Shown piece by piece: positions 27,855 through 38,507 of a stretch of DNA of 64,000 nt. Source of the stretch: Nitzschia sp. pyKryTriq1 (lineage: Eukaryota; Bacillariophyta; Bacillariophyceae; Bacillariales; Bacillariaceae); assembly GCA_956465555.1 (NCBI GenBank), contig OY101115.1, positions 4,068,120-4,132,119 on the forward strand, given 5' to 3'. The notes under the pieces were generated by a model that did not search any database, was not told the origin of the DNA, and saw only the letters and a list, made by a program, of their open reading frames with translations. The stretch's first letter is position 1. Each line of letters opens with the position of its first letter. A program made the translations under genes and the position numbers.

Positions 27855-30800
27855 ATGACACAAGTCAGCAACCCATTTGACACGTCGTTCGAAGCGGGGC
27901 CTACCGATACATCTCTACGAGCAGCTGGAGGAGGAGTCAATCCGTTTGAAGATGATCCGGCTCCCCAGTCATCTCCGGGGGTTAATCCTTTCGCGAGTCG
28001 ATCCGACTTGGACGAAGACGAGGACGACGACGATGGAGACGAAACGACCACTTTTGATGACAACCTGGGAGTTCTAGCAGGGGCTCCAGTGGAGGCCTCG
28101 TGGCAATATTTAGGAGATTTGCCCTATCGAAGGGTCCCCGTGTATTCCAATGTCCGGTGGGGTGGAGAAGAGGCCATTCCGAGCATCGGCAATGATGTTC
28201 TCACATACGGTCTATCGGCCTTTCCGAAAGCAGCGCTGCAGCGACATCCGGACATGCTCAATGCTCGAGAGCTGCGAGAGCTCTTGAATACATCGACTAT
28301 TACGAAAGTGGTAGGCTGTCCGTATGGAGGTCCGATTGCTGCAGTGACGCTGCCGATTGTAGGGGAAACCACCTGGTTCAATCAAACGGAGATTCGAATC
28401 TTGACGAATGCAGGGAAGCCTCTGGCGAAAATTGAATTTCCACTCTTGGGGATGGAACGCAAGTACACACCATCCGATATCATGGAGATTGGTTTCACAG
28501 ATCGGACAGCGCTGGTTGTTGTCTTGAGAGACTCGTTGTGCTTGACGTACGATCTCAAAGGAGAGCCCTTGCTGCCGCCTTTTCACATCTTGCCTCGAGG
28601 CGAAGGCAAGGGCACGGAACTTTATCAGGCCGGTATCTTTGAAGGCGGTGCCGCCGTATTGTCCACCTCTAAACATGCTGCCATTGTCGAGTTCTTGGAT
28701 GAGCACGACGATCCCACCTACTTTTTAACAGCGCACATTTCGGCACGCCGTATCCTGCCCTCGGATTCGGTCTTGGCATCCGCGGAGGCCTTTGGTGGTG
28801 GAAAGGGGGACAGCATGCCACCCTTCTGCGGTTTGGTGACGTATCTACCCACTGCTGCCTTTGCGAGGTAAGATGATAGAAATACAGACGGATTCATTGT
28901 ACTGCCGGTATGGTTCTTCTCGGTCCTCTCACACTATCTTGTTTCCGCTAGTGAGCACTTTTTCTCGTATACTGCCATTGCCGTCTTGCCACGTACTCGG
29001 ACGGCGTGCCGTCATCCCGAAGTATTCCTGGCCACTTCCGACAACTCTGTAGTGGTGGTCAATTCTGCTACGACAGAAATCAAAGACTTGGACTGTCGTG
29101 CTCGCATTTCGGCTCCAATTGTCGAAATGAGTTTTGCCCCGAACGGTCGGTTTTTGGCCTGTTTCACTGAATTTTCCATGCTCACTGTCATTTCGACTAC
29201 TTTTGAAACCAAGGTTCTGGATTTCGATACGTCCGAAGGAAGCTCGCAACCACCACTGGAAATGAAATGGTGTGGAGAAGACAGGTACGTAGGTTGCCGG
29301 TCCACCTCTTGGCCTGCTAAAGACCAGTGGAAGAATATTCGGAAAGGTTCTTACTTTATTTGCTACCGTCGTTTTATGCAGTGTGGTTTTGCATTGGAAG
29401 AACTTGGGTGTATTGATGGTCGGCCCCTATGGCGACTGGTTGCGATTCCCGTATGAGAATCAAGGAAACCTTTACTTGCTTCCCGAGGTGGATTGCTGCC
29501 GAGTCATCACTGACGTTGCGGTCGAAATATTACAACGCGTTCCCCCGGCCACGGCCCTCTTGCTTCGGATCGGGTCCATCGAGCCTTCTGCCATGTTACT
29601 CGATGCGTCAGATGCCTTTGAGAGTGGATCCACGGCATCGGACGAAGCCGCAAGAGCCATTACCAAAACGGGCATGTTGGCCGAGGCCATTGAAGGCTGC
29701 ACAGACGCTGCCGCGAAAGAATTTGATATTGTCACACAAAAACGACTTCTTCGTGCGGCCTCATTTGGAATGCATTTCTCATTCAAGGATGACCGCAAGG
29801 AGAATCGAATGACCATGGGAGGCAAAACAGAGAACCTTGAGGGGGAAGATGAAGGCATGGTTATGCCTTCCCGAACGACGCAAAAGTTTGTGGCAACGGC
29901 GAGGAAACTTCGCATCTTAAATTCTCTACGCAACCCTGATGTCGGTCTGGTGTTGACATCGGTACAATACGACGCTATTTCACCGATCGGGGTGATTGCT
30001 CGTTTGATCGCAATTAAGAAGCCAGCGTTGGCTACGTCTATCAGCAAATATCTCTCCTTGCCCAAGTCGGTCCAATTATACGCCCGAGCATCCAAAGCGG
30101 CGGCGTTTGTGACAGCGGCGACGGATCGCTCCGATGCCGACACTGCTCAGGGTGCGATCCACATTGTTCAAGAAGACAATTCCGCTGGTGCGTCGTCATC
30201 AAGAAGTCCAAGCGCACCATCGGTCTTGAATCGTGGTGGATATGCAACGGTGGCAATGGCCGCCAACAAGGCTGGGCGGCCAGGCGTAGCCAATCTGTTG
30301 TTGATGCTGGAGACCAGTGTTGCAGATAAGGTTCCAGCATTGATCTCTACCGGATCTTATGCCGATGCTGTGGCTGTGGCAACAACTGCGAGGTAAGAAC
30401 CGTCGATCCTTCTCACACTTTTCACTTTGTCCACAAGCTGTGAAGCCAAACTAACCTCCTACTATCGCCAATGACATCATTCAGGGATGCCGACTACATT
30501 TTTCACACCGTTTTAGAGTACCAGAAATATTGCATGTCCACGACATCGGATGCCACCAAGGCGAACCAGATGTTTCAATCGTCGGTGGTCACGAAATTTA
30601 CTCCCGAAGCATACAACACATTGCGTCGGTATATGGAGACTATGCCTGACATGAAAAATGTCATTAATCTACAGCTCCGAGCGCAAAAGTTTACTAGCGC
30701 TGGCGTTACGGTGGCTCGAAAGGCAGTCGCCAAACGGGGAGATTTTCGAGAGAAAATTAGCATTCTGGCGGTAAGATTGGCATCACAAAAGCATGGATAT

Positions 30801-31457
30801 GGCACGTATAAACAAGGTCTCAACGTTCTGCTTTCTGTCCTTGTACCTTATTTCTTACAGGAGGCATCCAAAGTATTTGCGATGGGCAAGGAGACTAACT
30901 TGTACAAGACTTGCACAGACGACTATTTAGAGCTGCTGAAGGATCAAGAAGTGTTGAGGACCAAATACGGAGCGGCTGAGGTAGCACCTGACTCGTCCTC
31001 CGTGATCGCCACAATAACATCCATTTTAAGGTACGCAGCGATGAATGAGCGGGAACAAAATCGGCTTTTGACGGACGCGGAAAAGGTTGCCAAGAAGTTC
31101 CGTGTCTCCGAGAAGATGTACTGGCATACCAAAGTTCGCGCATTTGCTGAAACGGGACAGTGGAACAACCTGAAGAAGCTTGCCGATTCGAAAGCCAAAC
31201 CTCCAATTGGTTTCAAGCCGTTTGCTCGAGCGGCGATTCATGGCGGCCGAAGCTCCTCCGAAGTGTTGAAATATATTGATCGTGTCACTGTTCCAGAAGA
31301 GCGCTTCAGCTTGTTATGCGAAGCAGGTATTTGGAAACGCGCTTTGGAGGAAGCCTACAAGCTCAAGGACGAGCGTCGAATCATGGATGTCAAGTCAAGA
31401 TGTGGAAGCCCGGAATTACAAATGCAAGCCGATCAAATGCTTGCTCGACTGGCGTAG
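27855..31457 (+). CDS. VPS16: VPS16, core subunit of HOPS/CORVET tethering complexes, five exons
   Basis: Exons 27855-28867, 28952-29284, 29382-30392, 30485-30770 and 30861-31457; introns of 84, 97, 92 and 90 bp all have GT..AG ends and the joined frame codes 1079 residues. VPS16 is the class-C core protein of late-endosome/vacuole tethers. After an acidic head with NPF-like motifs (SNPFD, VNPFE, NPFAS), the beta-propeller starts at WQYLGDLPYRRVPVYSNVRW. The C-terminal helical solenoid includes LLRIGSIEPSAMLLDASDAF, FREKISILA-EASKVFAMGKE (across intron 4), FRVSEKMYWHTKVRAFAETG and the conserved PIGFKPFARAA. It is longer than animal VPS16 (about 840 residues). Intron 4 is a multiple of three with no in-frame stop, so its retention would add 30 residues. 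The stop lies 39 bp from the convergent neighbour. Confidence 0.92.
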
Positions 31458-31496
31458 ATCAACATAATTTTCACTGACCAATAGACTAGTATGCTC

Positions 31497-32381
31497 TTAC
31501 TTGGGATTTTTGCTAGGAGGAAGCGGCTCCAACTTGAGGTAACCCAATATCTGTCGTAGGTACCGTTCCGAATCTTCCACGTCGGTTTTGGTCCTTTCCA
31601 GATATTCGTCAATGACATCCTTTCCGCCATTTGGATTGGCTTCACCCCAACTCGATGTATACGCCATCATGGCGGAATTGTCCGCCTTATCCTTGTACTT
31701 TTCGACCACATCCAAATAGTTTTCAAAATCATCTGGATTCACGAGAGGTGCGGCACGGACCATGAGTTTATCAGCGCGATATAATGGATCTTCGGTCGAC
31801 TTGTACTACAAGAAGGCGCGTAGGAAGGAAACGATGGTGGTGTGAGAAATACGTTGTCGTCTGGATTCACAAGCCATACAAACAAAGTATACAAATCAAT
31901 CTCATCCAATCCAATCCAATCCAATCATACACAAGTTGTTCTCACGTACCCCCAAAAAGTTTTGTACATTGAGTGGAGTCTTTTCGCAACCCCCACTTCC
32001 TGCTCCATCCGTCCGGATCACTTGTTTTCGTTCGACGTCGCTCATTATAATTTTCCCACAAACTTGTGTTTCTTCGTTCCAGTGTTCCAAAAGATACTGC
32101 ACCCGAGCATGGCCCCGGCGTAATTTTTCGATTTCTTGGGGAGTGGGTGTGCCAGCGGCCAGAGCCGGTTGACTACTACTGGACAACACTCCCGATCCCG
32201 TCACCGCTAGTACTGCCGCTTGTTGTTGAAACCATGCTCGACGGGTGCTCGTTGTTTGGGTGGATCGTCCTGACGACCAGGCCAGTACTACCGATGACGA
32301 GTCATCATGAAGATGATTGGCAATCATTATTATGGCGTACCAAAGGAAAACGAAAATCGAGGCTCTTTCGAAATAGACCAT
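31497..32381 (-). CDS. Thylakoid lumen protein with twin-arginine signal, two exons
   Basis: Exon 1 is 32381-31950, exon 2 is 31805-31497; the 144-bp intron has GTACGTGAG and TAG ends, phase 0, giving 246 residues. The N-terminus has three targeting parts: a hydrophobic ER signal (FVFLWYAIIMIA), a plastid transit region around VVLAWSSG (Trp in place of the usual Phe of the diatom ASAF-type site), and STRRAWF plus a hydrophobic run ending PALA, a twin-arginine lumen signal. The mature part is helical: EIEKLRRGHARVQYLLEHW, DPLYRADKLMVRAAPLV, AYTSSWGEANPNGG and a DSERYLRQILGYLKL end. It looks like a conserved plastid family of algae; a PsbQ-like bundle is possible but unproven. The intron has five CCAAT copies in a row. 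Confidence 0.75.
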
Positions 32382-33216
32382 TCTGATTTATTGCTGTACT
32401 GAATAATATACCGGTATAGAGGGTAGAATCAATTCGATACCACAGTACAGTACAATACTACAGTACAGTACTGCCACTTCGAATGCAACCTCAACTTTTG
32501 TTGAAAGAATGCCATTCTCGCGTCACTCGTCATCATAGTCGGAGGCCGGCGGCGGCGAAGCATGGATCTCGTCATACCGGTACAGTATCTCGCTCATGCA
32601 TGCTGTCAAAATCCGGAAAGATCGAAAACGAAGAAGCTTGTACGGTACGAGTACACATTATCATACCGCACCGGTAGGTCTACCTGGTACAGTATCCGCC
32701 CATACCAGTTCTGGTACGATGAGTATGGTATTTGAGAGAGTGACGTGCATCATCATCATCATCTCTATTATTTTCGTGCCACTGACCGTCCGTCCATCCG
32801 GATGAAACGATCGAAGTACATAGTCTATTAGGGGGGCACCTCATCGCGTTCATCGCGCTCGTCGCCCTCGCCCCCCAAAATGACAAAAGCGAAGAAATAA
32901 AGCACCGATCATCATCATCGTTCCGTCGCGTTTGTCGTATTTTGTACCATGTACAGTACCGTAGTGTACTCGCACAGTAGTCTAGTAGTCTACCTTGTGT
33001 ACTCGTACTGTGGAACTACCGCTAGTACTGTAGAATAAGTATCGGTGGTCTACGTTGTTGCATTTTGTATTCAACTGTACCTTGCCTTTCCGGTACTTTA
33101 CTGGTAACACAAAACAAACCAGAGGTTGTGTGCATGGGCGCTTGCCTCTCTTCCATTAACCTGATTTTTTAGAGCTACTAGACTGCTGAATCTCTGTACG
33201 AATAGCTAATTCCAGC
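32382..33216. other. Divergent intergenic region with several GTAC patches
   Basis: An 835-bp region between the lumen protein and the SEC23-like gene. GTAC/CCGG-rich patches lie at about 32435-32475, 32575-32590, 32640-32720 and 32945-33105. The middle contains a CATCATCATC run near 32747. No gene is supported. Confidence 0.55.
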
Positions 33217-36200
33217 ATGTCTTGGCTGTTTGGTTATTCTTCGGCGCCGGCCCCCGCGACTCCTTCCCCGGCCAAACCCTCCAGCACCGTGGCTCGTCGC
33301 GATCGGACCGCCGAGGGACCCACCTTTTCATCCGCCAAGTGTCCTCCGGGGCCAGGACTGGAGAATTCCTGTGAACTGCCCTTTGGCTTTGTCTGGACGC
33401 CCATGGCGGAGATCCCGAAACGACCCAAGCAACAACAAGACCAGGATGCGGAGAACGGTGGTAGCACCAGTGCAGCATCGGCTGCTTCCAACGCCATTCC
33501 CGTCGTGGAATGTCCCACATCGTCCTTGCCTCCCGTCATGTGTCTGACCTGTCTCGCCTATTTGAATCCTCATGTCAAAGTCAAGTACAGTACGGGAGTC
33601 TGGACTTGTGCCTTGTGTGGAAGTGACAATGTCTTGCCGAAGCGAATGATCGGCACTTCGTCGTCCTTGTTGACTCCAGCACTGACATGTCCAATGGTAG
33701 AGTACCATCAACCCTTGCCGCTTCCTCCTCAGGAAGACGATGTCTGTACGATTGTACTGGTGGTCGATGCCAATCTGGATTCGGTAGATGCCAAGGGAAT
33801 GGTGAAAGCAATCGAACAAGTCCTCCCCGATCTAGTGGAAAAGGAAGATGGACCTGCTGCTGACAAGGATGGAGATTGGACGCCTCCTCCTCCTCCCAAG
33901 ATTCAATTAGGGTTGGTAGTCTTTGATCAGGCCGTCGCCATGTATCAATTAGGCATTGCAGGAGTCGCAAGTGCTGACATGTACACCGTCATGCTGGATG
34001 AGGAGGAAGACGAAGAAGCGCGACGCACCGCCATGGAGCAACGCCCCTACTTACAGTCGGTCACGACCCCCGCGGATCTGGAGTCGCTCTCGCAGTGCAT
34101 TTCGGCGGTCTTTGGGGTCTCGGTGGATGGAAACTCTTCGTCGTCATCGCAAGCAGGATCTCGTATGGAATCCTTGAAAAAGAAAAAGGAAGCTCGGATG
34201 CGACAAGAACAGGTGCGAAAGGAATCCGGAGTGTCTGCCGTCGAGCTTCCCAAGGAATCTCCGTGGATTCAAAAACGCAACGCGGTGAAATCGACCCAAT
34301 CGCAACGTCGTTGTACGGGGGAAGCCCTCCAATGTGCGATGGATTTGGCGAGCTTGAGAGGCAGTCGCACCTCGCGGATTCTTCTGTTTACGAATGGTTG
34401 CCCCAACTTTGGCGAAGGCACCGTCGTGACAGAAGATGGCGCTTCCATGTCGGCAATGAGTCCAGCCAAAACAGTCAAATCCCCCACCAAAAGTAAAAAG
34501 AAGAAATCGAAACACGATGTGGTGGATTCAAGTCAAATGACCAAAGCCATTCAATACTACGATATCTTGGCCAGCCTCGCCATGGAAGAGGGCATTGCCG
34601 TTGATGTCTTTTGTTCGGGAGCCATGGAATTGGGATTACCTGCCTATCAAGCACTGGTAGAACCCAGTGGGGGATACGTCTTGCCTCATTTGACTTTCGA
34701 CTCTCCACATTTGGCACACAACTTGACCTATATTTTGAAATACACATACGTCTCTCGAACCATGAGTGATATACCCGTTGGATCGAGTCTGACTTCCGAC
34801 CCTCCAAAGACGGGATTGGCACGTTTCTTTGGACGCAAGCCCACAACTGTCGACGAAGATGGTAACCGTACTGGTATGTCGGAATGTGTAGTAGATGTGC
34901 GATCCGACAGTTTTGTGGTCCCAACGCATTTGGTAGGACCGGGAGAGTTAGTCGATTCGACGTCGAAAACGGGTGCATCTCGTGTAATGCGCAACGAAAA
35001 GGCGGCGTTTGCAGAAGGATCCAAACTAGCGGCGGCCAAGAATTTCGCGACCAACAATTTGCCTTCCGGCGAAGCCTTGGATCTATCCTTGACTCGGATA
35101 CGATTGCCACGGTTCGATCCTTTGGCCACATTGGCGGTCATGGTCCAAGTCAATGATACGATCGTTCCCGAGGAAGATGACCACGCATTTTTTCAAATGA
35201 CTGCACGGTTCATCTCGCGAGATGGCAAAACGATGATTACCCGAGTGAGTACACATCGATTTCCAGTCGCCAAGACCGTGGGCGACTATGTTAAGAACGC
35301 AGACGATGAAGTCATATCGGTCTTGCTGGCCAAGGGGGCAGTCTACCGATCGCTTCATGGTCGGGAAGAAACAGAAGACACGAAGGACAAGATTGTGGCT
35401 GGGGATCCAGAAACCTTGGAAACGTTGGCCTATGATGCCCAATTAGATTTGGATGCTACGATTCAACGAATTTCCGGGGCCTTTCGGCTTTTGGGCTTGG
35501 AAGAAAAAACAAGAAGGTACGTGAACACCATGGAAGATATGATAGGCGACGTTGACTGTTGGAACTCTCACAATGTGTTTCTTTTGGTTATGCAGCATCG
35601 ACTTGGAGTATGGACGTGACGAAAAGAAAGAGTCATCGTCTCCTTCTTCTGCGTTGGACTTTGCCTTTCCACCGCAACTCTCGGAGGGATTGCGCCGTTT
35701 GTATCACCTGCGAAGAGGAGCACTCATCAGCCCGGGGCCCATGCGATCCATGGATGATCGAGCCGAAGTTCGACAGCTCTTTCTACGATTTCCTCTCGAG
35801 GATTGCGTAGGCATGATGGCACCGAAGTTGTGGAGTACAGGAAACCTCGAAAATTCCCGAAGTTCTTCCAGCATGCAGTCCATGAATCCATTCCCTGCCG
35901 AAACAATGGCGCTCTGGGAATCGGTAAGTATCAGGATGGAACATAATATTATCTCGATCGAGTAGCACGTGGATCCGTGTCTCATCTATTAATTTCTCTC
36001 CATTTTGATCTTCAGTCCATCATTGCCGCTGATCAGCATGATGTGCAGTTTGTTTGGTCCGGAAAATCTTGCACTCAATCCAATCCATTCGACTTGGTTC
36101 GCAGCAAATACAAAACATTTCTCCAGAAGAAGGCCAAGGATCGTTTCCCCATGCCTGAAATTCACATGCTGTTTGATGGCGACTCAATGAGCCGTCGATT

Positions 36201-36417
36201 CACCACTCGCCTCGCACCTTCCCACGCGGATTCTCCGGAGCAACAGTTGGCCAACTTTCCCGAACTTTCCAGCCTATCCTCTGCTTCCCTCGAAAGGTTG
36301 CGGTCGCGGTTCAGATTCTATGATGCTGCCGCTGATGCTAGCTTTCGAAAGTGGTTTTGGAGTGTATCCAGTGCCACCCATGCGAGTCGAGAGGACGGTA
36401 TGTCCCTTTGTGAATAG
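33217..36417 (+). CDS. SEC23-like COPII coat protein, three exons
   Basis: Exons 33217-35516, 35596-35923 and 36016-36417 (introns 79 and 92 bp, GT..AG, frame kept) give 1009 residues. SEC23/24 proteins form the inner COPII coat at ER exit sites. A zinc finger CLTCLAYLNP...WTCALC (about residues 108-138) is followed by a trunk domain starting CTIVLVVDANLDS and containing RCTGEALQCAMDLASLRG, ILLFTNGCPNFGEG and the AVDVFCSGAMELGLPAYQAL stretch ending in GGYVLPH. Later come a beta-sandwich and helical part (VMVQVNDTIVPEED) and a gelsolin-like end (MPEIHMLFDGDSMSRRF). It is longer than yeast SEC23 (768 residues) because of Lys-rich and Ser-rich inserts such as KKKKEARMRQEQ and KSPTKSKKKKS. A divergent SEC23 rather than SEC24 is favoured by the trunk motifs. 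Confidence 0.8.
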
Positions 36418-36466
36418 TCGCAATAATCATTTAAAAAAAGAAACAAGACTCCACAAACATCGCGAA

Positions 36467-36538
36467 TGAATCGTACTATGTTAGTTCTACTCTGCTCTGC
36501 TGTGAATCGAACTATGTTACTTCTGCTCTGCTCTGCTG
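36467..36538 (+). repeat. 36-bp tandem duplication
   Basis: Two adjacent units starting GAATCGTACTATGTTAGTTC and GAATCGAACTATGTTACTTC, each ending CTCTGCTCTGCTGT. They lie in the short convergent spacer between the SEC23-like gene and the aminotransferase. Confidence 0.8.
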
Positions 36539-36569
36539 TAATAGCTAGCCAGCGTACTGTACAGTATCT

Positions 36570-38081
36570 TCAGCCCCTGATAGTATTGTCCTTAGAGACA
36601 GTATGGATAGCGGCGGCAACGTGCTCTAGATTGGAGTCATTGAGCCCTGCCATGCTAATCCTTCCGTTGGTAGTCAAGAAAATCGAAAATTCGCTGGTCA
36701 ACTGCTTGCACATGTCTTCGTCTAATCCAGTAAAGGCAAACATTCCAATTTGACTGGAAATATGCGACCAATCATGAGTACTTCCCGCCGCCTCGAGAGC
36801 CACGACTAGCTTTTTTCTCATCTCTTGGATTCGAATTGCCATTCCTGCGCATTCTTCGTAATACTGAAGTTTGAGACTAGGGTCTTTCAAGACAGTCTTG
36901 ACGATGGAACTCCCATGCCGAGGCGGAGACGAATACATGGGTCGAATGATGCAACGAAGTTCGCTGAGAATACGTTCCTTTTGAGCCACACTTCCACAAA
37001 CCACCGACAGGGTCCCCACACGTTCTCCGTACAATCCGAAATTCTTGGCAAAGGATTGCGCCAAGATGATTGGAACATGCTGACTGACGGCATACCGAAA
37101 GGCCTGGGCATCCGACTCGACATCACCAGAAGCGAAACCCAAGTAGGCGGCATCAAAGAAAGCAATATGACTCTTACTGCTAATGACGCTGATCAGCTCT
37201 TTCCATTCTTCCAGAGTGGGGTCACATCCTGTCGGATTGTGCGCACAGGCATGCAGAAGAATGATAGATCCGTCTCGAGCGCGAGACAAATCTTGAACCA
37301 TTCCCTCGAGATCGAGGCCACTCTTCTTGCGATCGTAGTAACGATACTTGCGTACTTCCAAACCACATTGCTTAAATATTGCAATGTGGTTCCCCCACGT
37401 TGGATCGGGCACGTAAATTTGACGATCGGGCCAAAATTGTGAAAGAAAGCGTCCACCAATTGCACAGGCGCCTGTGCCACTGAGCGTCTGTACACCAGCG
37501 ACATGACTTTCAACATCCATATCTTCGCCATAGGCGAACTTCATCGCACAATCAATATAGTCCTTGTCACCTTCAATCGGCAGGTACTCTTTGGGTTCCA
37601 TATCTTCCCACAATTTCTTCTCGGCCGCCCGGACCGAAGGCAACACGTACGGCTTGCCATTGTCATCGCGATAGGCGCCGACGCAGACATTGACCTTTCT
37701 CGGATCTTCACACTGCCGAAAGGCTTGCGCAATGCCTAAAATAGCATCAGGGGGGCCCATGGGGACATCCGACCAAATTCCCGACACGGTGTTGTAACTA
37801 TAAATCGAGTCGGTGATGCTTGCCGTGGACCACTCGTCGTCAGAATCAGTGAGAGAAACAGTCTCCTTGATAGTTCCCACGGGCAACTGATCGATTGGAA
37901 AATAGGCAATTTTGATGACATCGTCGTCGTCCAAATCACCGAGGTGTCGACATGACTGTCGATCCTTGTCCCATCGCGGGGAAAGCTGTAAACTCGATCG
38001 TCGAATGTGACTGCCGCCTCCTACCGTTTTGCGCTCGGAGGTGGGAGATGCCGGTGGGGTTTGAAATCCACTGTCTGCCAT
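36570..38081 (-). CDS. Aspartate aminotransferase
   Basis: Single exon, 503 residues. PLP enzyme exchanging amino groups between aspartate and 2-oxoglutarate. The catalytic part begins near residue 105 with GPPDAILGIAQAF and VNVCVGAYRDDNGKPYVLPSV. Further motifs: QTLSGTGAC, YVPDPTWGNHIAIF, LLHACAHNPTGCDPT (Asn contacting PLP), FFDAAYLGFASG (Asp and Tyr), and the Schiff-base Lys in QSFAKNFGLYGERVG. A C-terminal Arg binding substrate is expected in NGRISMAGL. The first 100 residues are an extra, Ser/Asp-rich segment (SLTDSDDEWSTASITDS) without a clear mitochondrial or plastid signal, so a cytosolic form with a regulatory extension is likely. Confidence 0.92.
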   Translation of the reverse strand: MADSGFQTPPASPTSERKTVGGGSHIRRSSLQLSPRWDKDRQSCRHLGDLDDDDVIKIAYFPIDQLPVGTIKETVSLTDSDDEWSTASITDSIYSYNTVSGIWSDVPMGPPDAILGIAQAFRQCEDPRKVNVCVGAYRDDNGKPYVLPSVRAAEKKLWEDMEPKEYLPIEGDKDYIDCAMKFAYGEDMDVESHVAGVQTLSGTGACAIGGRFLSQFWPDRQIYVPDPTWGNHIAIFKQCGLEVRKYRYYDRKKSGLDLEGMVQDLSRARDGSIILLHACAHNPTGCDPTLEEWKELISVISSKSHIAFFDAAYLGFASGDVESDAQAFRYAVSQHVPIILAQSFAKNFGLYGERVGTLSVVCGSVAQKERILSELRCIIRPMYSSPPRHGSSIVKTVLKDPSLKLQYYEECAGMAIRIQEMRKKLVVALEAAGSTHDWSHISSQIGMFAFTGLDEDMCKQLTSEFSIFLTTNGRISMAGLNDSNLEHVAAAIHTVSKDNTIRG

Positions 38082-38507
38082 GTTGCTATTGATGTCACTT
38101 GCTGTACTCGTATGTGAATTTAGAGCGTCGAATGAAACAACAATGTCGTCTATCGTCGACCGAGAGCGATGAAAGACTCTTGAGATACAACGATCTACAG
38201 CTTACAGCTTGAAGAGATGGTTGTAAATTGTAAATGACTGAAAAAGTGAATGCTATGAAGACGTAGAAAACCAGCACAGTAAAGCATAGTCTACCGTCCG
38301 TATTACTTGCACGAAAACGTAGAACGATCGTATTATGAGAAATGAGAACCCCGGCACTGTGGAAGGCTAAATTCGTCGCATAGAAAGATGCCGCATGAAA
38401 TACGAGTACTTGTGTACGTTCATCCGTCAGAAGGCCGCAGCAGCTCATCCAAACACTCTGCTCGTACCGGTACCTGTATCGGTACTCGTACCAGAGGAGT
38501 AGACCCC
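38082..38507. other. Divergent intergenic region
   Basis: A 426-bp region between the aminotransferase and the ST-GT31 gene. A GTAC/CCGG patch lies at 38462-38495 directly before the chosen start. An ATG at 38388 is open into the gene but reads through that patch, so I consider it leader. Confidence 0.5.

Noticed and set aside
38388-38507. Upstream ATG for the ST-GT31 fusion
   Set aside because: The 40 extra codons cover a GTAC/CCGG patch (ARTGTCIGTRTR), unlikely to be protein.
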